Part shown: positions 58,249-64,000 of the stretch, one piece after another
How the letters are laid out: the number at the start of each line of letters is the position of its first letter
Numbering within the stretch: position 1 is the first letter of the stretch
Program-made: the position numbers and the translations under genes
Assembly: GCA_964585545.1 (NCBI GenBank)
Contig: CAZPDT010000013.1
Coordinates: 1 to 64,000, forward strand
DNA length: 64,000 nt
Direction: 5' to 3'
Source of the DNA: Brumimicrobium sp964585545
GTDB lineage: Bacteria > Bacteroidota > Bacteroidia > Flavobacteriales_D > Crocinitomicaceae
Notes under the pieces: model-generated
What the model saw: the letters and a program-made list of their open reading frames with translations, nothing else
Told to the model about the DNA's origin: nothing
Databases searched by the model: none

Positions 58249-59665
58249 TATCGTTATTTTCGTCTAATTCTTGTATTTGATCAGTAAAATAGGCAATATC
58301 CTTCATCTCGGGAAAGTGCAAAAATAAACTTTTTGCTAAAATAGTATCTTCTTGTAAAAGATCTTCAAAAATTAACATTGATTCTGAATGATTCCCAATC
58401 ATCCAATGACAATAGCAAAGCGTTAATTGAGAAAATTTATTTTCCCTTAAATTTACGTTTTCCTTAATAGCTTCAAAAACAAGGTCTATAGAAACATCTG
58501 CCATCAGTAAAAGATAATCAATAATCATTTCTTTTGCCTTAGGCTCAAGTTCAACAGCTTTTTTATAAGCCGCAATGGCTTTCTCCTCTTGATTGTCGTT
58601 TTCGTAAGCATTTCCGAGTGCATGCCAATAGTCACCTTTATCTGGCTCCAAATCAACAACAATCAATAATTCCTTAATAGCACGTTTATACTCTCCTTGC
58701 AAACCACTTACAATTCCTTTTCCTAACCAGGCTTCGGTAAGTTGAGGCAACAAGGTAGTACTTTTATCATACATGGTATACGCTTTCTCGGTTTCGCCAA
58801 GTTCCTCATAACATTCACCCATAGAGCATAATACCATGGGATCATCTTGGTCTAAATCCAAACACTCCTTGTACTTTTCTAAAGCCATCTCAATTTGATT
58901 GGAGTCCAGATAAGTATTTGCTAAATTATAGAGCGCAGGAATAAAACTTTCATTAATGAGAGCAGCATACTCAAAAGCCCAAATGGCTTCATTGTATTTT
59001 CCTATTTTTGCATATACATTGCCTAAATTATACCAAGTGGTATAGGAATAGGGCTCTTCATCTATATAGTCCAGAAAGCAACGAATGGCATTGTCAAAAT
59101 CATTGTTCTTTTCATAACAATGGGCCAATTCATAAACCAGTAAGTCATTAAGACAACCTTCCTTGATGGCTTCCTTCAGAATGAAAATAGCTGAATTAAA
59201 GTCATCTATGTTCTCATACTCCATGGCCAAATCAATTGCAATCTCCACCTTTTCTTCACCTGATGACAGTTCAAATGCACGTTTAAAATACTTTATTGAT
59301 ATGGTGTTGTTTTTTAATTGACTATAGCAGGTGGCAATAGACAGCAACACATCTGTATTAAAAGGCTCTATTCGTTCAAGATCCAATAGAATTTTTAGTG
59401 CTGAGTTGATATCTCCTGTCATTGATAAAATTTGAGAATACCGAACAATAATCGTACTGTTGGTAGGAAAATGCTTTAAAGCTCCTTCTGCAGCCCATTT
59501 GGCTCTTCTCAATTGATTAGAAATAATTAAATGGTCGAGTATAAATTCAATTTCATTCGAATCGAAATAATCGTATTCATTTTGTGCATACATGCGTTCA
59601 AAATGATCCAATTGCTTTTTAAAATCAGAAGAGAACCAACCCTCTTCATTATCTTCTTCAAACAT
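58235..59665 (-). CDS. TPR-repeat protein
   Basis: A 476-residue soluble protein built almost wholly of tetratricopeptide repeats from ~35 to ~400. The TPR units are apparent as DVLLSIATCYSQLKNNTISI, VYELAHCYEKNNDFDNAIRC, TWYNLGNVYAKIGKYNEAIW, ALYNLANTYLDSNQIEMALE and ALGNAYENDNQEEKAIAAYK. There is no signal peptide, and it is highly acidic. It leads a three-gene operon overlapping ComA-like by 14 bp, so it may organise a complex with the WD40 protein. Homologues are common in Bacteroidota as 'tetratricopeptide repeat protein' next to ComA-like genes, though function is unproven. Confidence 0.88.
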   Translation of the reverse strand: MFEEDNEEGWFSSDFKKQLDHFERMYAQNEYDYFDSNEIEFILDHLIISNQLRRAKWAAEGALKHFPTNSTIIVRYSQILSMTGDINSALKILLDLERIEPFNTDVLLSIATCYSQLKNNTISIKYFKRAFELSSGEEKVEIAIDLAMEYENIDDFNSAIFILKEAIKEGCLNDLLVYELAHCYEKNNDFDNAIRCFLDYIDEEPYSYTTWYNLGNVYAKIGKYNEAIWAFEYAALINESFIPALYNLANTYLDSNQIEMALEKYKECLDLDQDDPMVLCSMGECYEELGETEKAYTMYDKSTTLLPQLTEAWLGKGIVSGLQGEYKRAIKELLIVVDLEPDKGDYWHALGNAYENDNQEEKAIAAYKKAVELEPKAKEMIIDYLLLMADVSIDLVFEAIKENVNLRENKFSQLTLCYCHWMIGNHSESMLIFEDLLQEDTILAKSLFLHFPEMKDIAYFTDQIQELDENNDNEEF

Positions 59666-59727
59666 ATTGCTAATTTATGAAAATCTAAATGATTTCAAAT
59701 CTTTAATAGCTGATATAACTTGATAAG

Positions 59728-60192
59728 TTATTCAACAATTGTTAACAATTCAATATCGAAAACAAGAACGGTATTTGGTTTTATCGAACCCGAGCCTTTT
59801 TCTCCATAAGCAAGTCGTGATGGAATCAATAACATTCCTTTGCCTCCTTCTTTAAATTCCTGAATGCCTTCCGTCCACCCTTGTATTACTTCCTGTAAAT
59901 TAAACGTTATTCCTTCTTGATCACTTTCATCAAATACGCTTCCATCAGTGGTGTATCCTTTATATCGAACGATAACATCATCGTTGGCTGATGGATGATT
60001 TCCGTTTCCTTCTTTAGTAACCACATAAAACAATCCACTCTCTTTTTGATGAGCATCTAAATTATTTAAAGCAATGTATTCTTTTATTTCTTCTATGTCT
60101 TTTTGTAATTGTTCTTCCGGACTTAAACTTTTATCCTTGCAACTGCCTAAAATTAAAACACCTGCCAAAACAAGTAAAATATTTTTCTTCAT
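59728..60192 (-). CDS. FKBP-type peptidyl-prolyl isomerase, lipoprotein
   Basis: A 154-residue periplasmic proline isomerase anchored to a membrane. Lipobox LGSC (Cys18) with a short signal peptide, then ~40 residues of helix and linker. The FKBP domain is at ~70-154 (VIVRYKGYTTDGSVFDESDQ; EVIQGWTEGIQEFKEGGKGM; LLIPSRLAYGEKGSGSIKPN; VLVFDIELL). All key FKBP aromatic and glycine residues are present (e.g. W-T-E-G-I, Y-G). It probably helps folding of exported proteins. 62 bp upstream of the TPR operon, likely a separate unit. Confidence 0.92.
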   Translation of the reverse strand: MKKNILLVLAGVLILGSCKDKSLSPEEQLQKDIEEIKEYIALNNLDAHQKESGLFYVVTKEGNGNHPSANDDVIVRYKGYTTDGSVFDESDQEGITFNLQEVIQGWTEGIQEFKEGGKGMLLIPSRLAYGEKGSGSIKPNTVLVFDIELLTIVE

Positions 60193-60284
60193 ATTTTAAT
60201 GAGAATTATAATTTGAATAGTAAAAGTAAACATATAATTTTGAACCTACCCTCTTTTGTACAAAAGAAAGACTGAAATCAAAAT

Positions 60285-60318
60285 AAAAAAAGCCTGTTTT
60301 CATAATGGAAAACAGGCT
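60285..60318 (-). terminator. Terminator of the 60340 barrel gene
   Basis: AGCCTGTTTTC / GAAAACAGGCT (11-bp stem), with a T run of seven on the minus strand. Confidence 0.88.
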
Positions 60319-60339
60319 CAATAAAATTGTATAATTTTC

Positions 60340-61245
60340 TTAGAAACTAAACTTCAATCCTATTTGAATACCCAATTGACTAAAGTTTGTTGGTGCCATT
60401 ATTTCTTCTTTAGGCTTGTCAACATCTAAATTTGTTGGGTCACTGATATAACTTGCATTGTTAGATGAGCCATTTAATTCATCTACATATACTGTTTCAG
60501 TTCCATAAGTTGGAGCATCAGCAATTTGACTTTCCCCATTTACTTGATAAGACTCAATCGTTCTTTGCTTCGCTTTAATATGAAGTGCTGTATAAAAACC
60601 TTCTAAATTAACAGAAAGTAAATCAGAAATCTTGTAACCAACCCCTACAGACCCTCTAAATCCAAGAGAAAATTTACCTTCAGTTTTGGTTTCAACTTCT
60701 GTTTTTACCAACGTTCCTCCATAATTTGGCTTGTACTCGTATCCTTCCATATTGCCCGTTGTACTTCCTGTTACTGGAATCAATAAACCAAGCTTAGCAA
60801 ATCCATAAAGCGCATTGTCTCCCCCAGTATTGAATACCAAAGTTGGTATAATTCTAACTTGATTTGAAAATGCTGTAGTTTTTGAGTGATCTATATTGTC
60901 TGGATCTGGATTGCTATTTTCAGATACTGTTGTTTTAGAACCTTTAAAGTAATTAATACCTATTTCAACACCTAAGGTTTTTGTAATCATATACCCAGGA
61001 GAAACAGTAATGTTTAATCCTGTACCCATGGTACCATTAATTGTACGGTCATAAGAGCCATCGCCCATAACAGGCATACCTGAACTATTAAGTGTTACAT
61101 CTGTATAACTTTCCATGCCCAGTTGGTTCTCTCCGAGTCCCCAACCATAACCTCCACTAAGTTCTGCATAGAAGCCCTGTGCATTTGCATTGCTCATAAA
61201 CAACATTGCAACACCTACACAACCAGTTAAAATAATTTTTTTCAT
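60340..61245 (-). CDS. Outer-membrane beta-barrel protein, paralogue 1
   Basis: A 301-residue exported porin-like protein. Signal peptide MKKIILTGCVGVAMLFMSNA, then alternating hydrophobic/polar strands (AELSGGYGWGLG; LNITVSPGYMITKTLGVEIG; FGFRGSVGVGYKISDLLSVN) and a terminal Phe (QIGLKFSF) for BAM recognition. Predicted ~8-10 strand barrel of the outer membrane. One of three neighbours with the same signal peptide type. Its promoter (CAAGTATA on plus, 61272-61279, with TTG 22 nt upstream on the minus strand) closely resembles that of the next gene. A terminator follows. Function unknown. Confidence 0.85.
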   Translation of the reverse strand: MKKIILTGCVGVAMLFMSNANAQGFYAELSGGYGWGLGENQLGMESYTDVTLNSSGMPVMGDGSYDRTINGTMGTGLNITVSPGYMITKTLGVEIGINYFKGSKTTVSENSNPDPDNIDHSKTTAFSNQVRIIPTLVFNTGGDNALYGFAKLGLLIPVTGSTTGNMEGYEYKPNYGGTLVKTEVETKTEGKFSLGFRGSVGVGYKISDLLSVNLEGFYTALHIKAKQRTIESYQVNGESQIADAPTYGTETVYVDELNGSSNNASYISDPTNLDVDKPKEEIMAPTNFSQLGIQIGLKFSF

Positions 61246-61271
61246 AATATTTATTTTTTTTTAAATTTAGA

Positions 61272-61304
61272 CAAGTATACTTATTTTAAATACAAATGTT
61301 ACAA
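61272..61304 (-). promoter_or_regulatory. Promoter of the 60340 barrel gene
   Basis: Minus-strand TATACTTG as the -7 box (61272-61279), and TTG (CAA at 61302-61304) 22 nt upstream. The same arrangement and surrounding bases are found at the 61412 gene. Confidence 0.5.
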
Positions 61305-61352
61305 TTTGGACGATATTATTTTATTTATTCCTGATTTATATCAGTATCTACC

Positions 61353-61390
61353 AAAAAAAAAGGAACCGTCTTTTTGACGGTTCCTTTTTT
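61353..61390 (-). terminator. Terminator of the 61412 barrel gene
   Basis: GGAACCGTC-TTTTT-GACGGTTCC (9-bp perfect stem; AGGAACCGTC with flank) with a U tract on the minus strand. Confidence 0.9.
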
Positions 61391-61411
61391 CAAATATGAT
61401 GTGTAACCTAT

Positions 61412-62347
61412 TTAAAAGTAAAAGTTAAAACTCAAAGTTCCAGCAGCACCAAATAATTTACTATTCATTGCTTTATCTGCACCAAAACCATTACTTTTTG
61501 AACTTCCTGTTTCTTCAATTTCAGAAACAGTTGGGTCAGTTGCACCATTTTTAATACCTATAGCTTCATAGTTCAACTTTGATTGACCTGCAATAGAATA
61601 TGCAATTCCCCATCCAAACTCACCAGCGATTGATATTTTTGGAAGAATAAAATACTCTATACCAAAGAATCCACGTAAGCCGATTAAGAACTCCTTATTA
61701 TGTTTGTGAGACAATGCACGTGAGTTAGTATTATAAGTTGCTCCAGCAGGATTAACATTTGCTCCACCGTTCATGTTGTCATCTGATGAAACAACTACAG
61801 GAATCGATGCCATTGGATCTAATGCGTTACCATAAGTATACTTATCAGACTCTCCTGATAAACCTACACCTATTTCAGCACCGTACAATAAGTTCAAACG
61901 GTTGAAGTTTGTTCTCCACTCTAATCCCCCAGCAAGTCCAAAGTTATGGCTTGAATGTTTCCAAGTGTTCTCAACTTCTTCATATAGGTCTGGAAAACCA
62001 ACAGAACTTTGATCGATAGAACGATTATTTACCATATTGGTTTCTCCACTAGCCATGAAGCCAAATCTAAACTTAGCACGAATGGCCAAATTATCACTCA
62101 AAAAGTATCTTCCAACTATTTGATTGTCTTCTGTTAGATTGTTCCAAGATGGCGCAGTATTCGCAGTAGTTTTTCCGAAGAAATTACCAAAATAATTTAG
62201 AATTGGATTGGCACTGATTCCAACGCCCCAAGAACCAGCCTCAGGTCCATACTGTTTGGTGTTTTCAGAAGATGCGTCCTGTGCGTTAACATTTCCTACA
62301 AGGAAAGTAAAAGCTGCAATGCAACCCGTTAAAATAACTTTTTTCAT
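61412..62347 (-). CDS. Outer-membrane beta-barrel protein, paralogue 2
   Basis: A 311-residue exported protein counted from the chosen start MKKVILTGCIAAFTFLVGNV (an in-frame ATG ten codons upstream is discounted because the signal peptide and promoter spacing favour this one). Barrel strands: WGVGISANPILNYFGNFFGK, SDNLAIRAKFRFGFMASGE, EFLIGLRGFFGIEYFILPKI; C-terminal SFNFYF. It resembles Bacteroidota porin-like outer-membrane proteins. Possibly regulated like paralogue 1, whose upstream region is nearly the same. Function unknown. Confidence 0.85.
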   Translation of the reverse strand: MKKVILTGCIAAFTFLVGNVNAQDASSENTKQYGPEAGSWGVGISANPILNYFGNFFGKTTANTAPSWNNLTEDNQIVGRYFLSDNLAIRAKFRFGFMASGETNMVNNRSIDQSSVGFPDLYEEVENTWKHSSHNFGLAGGLEWRTNFNRLNLLYGAEIGVGLSGESDKYTYGNALDPMASIPVVVSSDDNMNGGANVNPAGATYNTNSRALSHKHNKEFLIGLRGFFGIEYFILPKISIAGEFGWGIAYSIAGQSKLNYEAIGIKNGATDPTVSEIEETGSSKSNGFGADKAMNSKLFGAAGTLSFNFYF

Positions 62348-62374
62348 AATCTTATGTTTTTTTTTAAATTTAGG

Positions 62375-62407
62375 CAAATATACTTATTTAAAGCATAAAT
62401 GTTACAA
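62375..62407 (-). promoter_or_regulatory. Promoter of the 61412 barrel gene
   Basis: Minus-strand TATATTTG (62375-62382), exact -7 consensus; TTG (CAA 62405-62407) 22 nt upstream. The preceding bases repeat those in front of paralogue 1. Confidence 0.6.
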
Positions 62408-62494
62408 TTTATTCTATATTTATTTTTCTATTACTGACTTTTCTCAATATTCCAGCACGACCCACGCTTGAAAAATATCCTAATTGGCAATCAT

Positions 62495-63247
62495 TTAAAA
62501 CCTCCATCCCAACCTTAGGGTAGATTGTACACCAATAAAAGCTTCTTTGTAAGCAGGCTGTACTCCTTTTATGTCAATTGGGGTAGCACCATCAATATGA
62601 TAGGTCTTTACGCCATCTTTATGACTAATTGAGTTGTAATTGATGCCTAACTCAATACCTACATATACATTTTCAACAAAATAAAAGTCTGTTCCCAAAC
62701 CAAGTGTGCCTCCAACAACAGTATAGCCACCTTCTCCTTTAAAACTCAAGTCTTCTGCATAATGATCTGCAATAAAAGGCAAACCGAATTTTGGATCACC
62801 GTCATAATAATCAACAGCTTCTGCCTTTAAACTTCCAATACCTATGTTTAAGCCAATTGCAGCATAAGGATCTAATTTTTTCGTTCCTATAAAGTGATAT
62901 TCAGCTCCCAATTGGAAATTAATTCCCATCCGTTTGATGTCGAGTGTTCCTACTCCTCCAGTTCCATCAGAGAACTCAGTGAATTCATGGTGTTCAGACA
63001 TTGCGTCACCCGACCCATCTCCAATTCCAACTTGTAACCGAATGGCCAAATTATTATTGATAAAGTAACGCGCTCTTAAAGCGGGAGAATTCCAATTAAT
63101 TCCATTCTTATTGGCATTCATTATGGTTTCTATTGCCCATGGATTAGCATCAACAGGTTTTTCAACTTCTGCAAAAGTTTGTGCGTTTACATTGCTTCCC
63201 ATTATAAAAGCAACGGCTAAGCATCCTGATAAAATTATTCGTTTCAT
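62495..63247 (-). CDS. Outer-membrane beta-barrel protein, paralogue 3
   Basis: A 250-residue exported protein with the related signal peptide MKRIILSGCLAVAFIMGSNV. Strands such as NNLAIRLQVGIGDGSG, GINFQLGAEYHFIGTKKLDP, YAAIGLNIGIGSLKAEAV and LGTDFYFVENVYVGIELGIN, and a C-terminal TLRLGWRF, indicate a ~8-strand outer-membrane barrel. It shares the NNLAIRL strand and a C-terminal aromatic with the other two neighbours. A -7 box TACTTTTG (CAAAAGTA, 63265-63272) precedes it. It could belong to the same duplicated family; the ligand is unknown. Confidence 0.84.
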   Translation of the reverse strand: MKRIILSGCLAVAFIMGSNVNAQTFAEVEKPVDANPWAIETIMNANKNGINWNSPALRARYFINNNLAIRLQVGIGDGSGDAMSEHHEFTEFSDGTGGVGTLDIKRMGINFQLGAEYHFIGTKKLDPYAAIGLNIGIGSLKAEAVDYYDGDPKFGLPFIADHYAEDLSFKGEGGYTVVGGTLGLGTDFYFVENVYVGIELGINYNSISHKDGVKTYHIDGATPIDIKGVQPAYKEAFIGVQSTLRLGWRF

Positions 63248-63264
63248 ATTTTTAAGATTTAATT

Positions 63265-63272
63265 CAAAAGTA
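63265..63272 (-). promoter_or_regulatory. Candidate -7 box of barrel gene 3
   Basis: TACTTTTG on the minus strand, exact consensus, 18 nt before the ATG at 63247. No good -33 element. Confidence 0.4.
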
Positions 63273-63439
63273 ATGCCTATTGACGTACTTTTTATTTATC
63301 CATCATTATAGTTTCCAATACTTTATTGTTAATAAGTATATTCTAATTGATATTGCTAAGATTTCAATTAATTTTCTTAATTTTAAAAAAGAATGCCGTA
63401 CAATTCAATTTTTTATTGCAGGATTAATTCATTTAATTT

Positions 63440-64000
63440 ATGAAACTATTTTCTATATTGTGCTCAATTGTCTTACTGATTTCGTGTCAAAAAGAAAAAC
63501 AATCCAAACAAAGTGTTGATGGATCTCACATTCAATATTTTGGGTTTACATTAATTGATACTTATTGGGATGACCCAACAGACAATCAATCCAAAACAAA
63601 TTATATTGATGAAGTTAATGATTTTACGAATATTGCCGATATTTTAGTTGTTTCTCCTTCAGACAATATCGTTGAGAGAATGAACCAAATTAACAACTTG
63701 AACGTAAAAAATCTTCTGCATATTTCTGAACTCTTTTTTGAATGGATAGGGACTTCAAGTCCCTCTGGAAATGAATATGGTTTACGTGCTGATTTTCAGT
63801 CAAGATGGGATGAGTTTATGATGTTAAACAATTTGCAAATTAATCAATATTTAATTGGGGCACTTTATATCGGAGAAGAGCCAACATGGAATGGAATATC
63901 TTATGAAGAACTTAAATCTGCAACAAATTATATCAAATCGACCCTCCCCAATGTCCCAATAATGATTATTGAAGCCTATCCTGCTATTGCTCAACTTAAA
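63440..64000 (+). CDS. Lipoprotein of unknown function (3' end outside window)
   Basis: An open reading frame of 187 codons running off the window, with a lipobox LISC (Cys16) in a short signal segment MKLFSILCSIVLLISC. The rest reads as a globular exported protein (HIQYFGFTLIDTYWDDPTDN; VVSPSDNIVERMNQINNLNV; YLIGALYIGEEPTWNGISYE; IKSTLPNVPIMIIEAYPAIA). Repeated strand-helix units such as NVPIMIIEAYP suggest a TIM barrel (glycosidase-like), but no catalytic acid can be assigned. Not a family I recognise. Confidence 0.75.
   Translation, partial: MKLFSILCSIVLLISCQKEKQSKQSVDGSHIQYFGFTLIDTYWDDPTDNQSKTNYIDEVNDFTNIADILVVSPSDNIVERMNQINNLNVKNLLHISELFFEWIGTSSPSGNEYGLRADFQSRWDEFMMLNNLQINQYLIGALYIGEEPTWNGISYEELKSATNYIKSTLPNVPIMIIEAYPAIAQLK

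Overview
The window looks like the chromosome of a low-GC Bacteroidota bacterium, most likely a marine-type flavobacterium (Flavobacteriales). Evidence: secreted proteins carry C-terminal type IX secretion (T9SS) sorting domains of type A (51-1154, 1186-2364, 16694-18238) and type B (34780-38307). Promoters match the Bacteroidota consensus (TTTG, 19 nt, TAnnTTTG), exactly so at the SRP RNA and mnmA. Housekeeping genes such as parE-parC, acnA, pyrG, yidC and mnmA are of Bacteroidota type. I see no rRNA, tRNA, CRISPR array, transposase, integrase or phage structural gene.

Layout. 1-5.8 kb: two paralogous secreted esterases, a voltage-gated K+ channel and a KefF/KefC-like K+ efflux pair. 5.8-13 kb: a lipoprotein, a triple-DUF2249 protein, an MscS channel, a cytochrome c/FTR1 iron permease, a luciferase-like monooxygenase, an Mpo1-like protein and two gene remnants. 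13-18.3 kb: aconitase, a perfect 122-bp tandem repeat and a T9SS cargo protein. 18.5-22.9 kb: a tight five-gene operon of uncharacterised exported proteins. 23.2-28.6 kb: a CapD-like dehydratase/thioesterase/MORN-type operon, then pyrE and a Nudix gene fired divergently from almost the same point. 28.6-34.4 kb: an OmpA protein and a probable nitric-oxide/Fe-S stress locus (Rrf2 regulator, DUF59 Fe-S factor, haem-oxidase-like membrane protein, DUF1858-DUF2249 protein, and a Ric di-iron repair protein fused to four DUF2249 domains). 34.8-43.7 kb: a giant T9SS type B adhesin-like protein, then topoisomerase IV. 43.9-48.5 kb: a LytS/LytTR two-component pair, an RRM protein and mnmA. 48.4-51.5 kb: a small accessory patch with an XRE regulator and its palindromic operators, two small orphan genes and an unusual regulator-like protein. 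51.7-56.3 kb: SRP RNA, pyrG, yidC and a Sua5-type gene. 56.5-59.7 kb: an overlapping operon of WD40, phosphosulfolactate synthase-like and TPR proteins. 59.7-64 kb: an FKBP lipoprotein, three related outer-membrane barrel proteins and a truncated lipoprotein gene.

The most promising candidate for an under-described system is the DUF2249-rich locus at 29.5-34.4 kb together with its relative at 7.1 kb. Nine DUF2249-like units occur in three proteins around Ric, a cysteine-bearing Rrf2 regulator and an Fe-S assembly factor, which points to a nitrosative-stress or Fe-S repair module. Second are the five-gene exported operon and the 122-bp tandem repeat, whose units carry two strong inverted repeats each. 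Several intergenic regions hold degenerate dispersed repeats and gene remnants. All function calls come from reading motifs by eye, without database searches.
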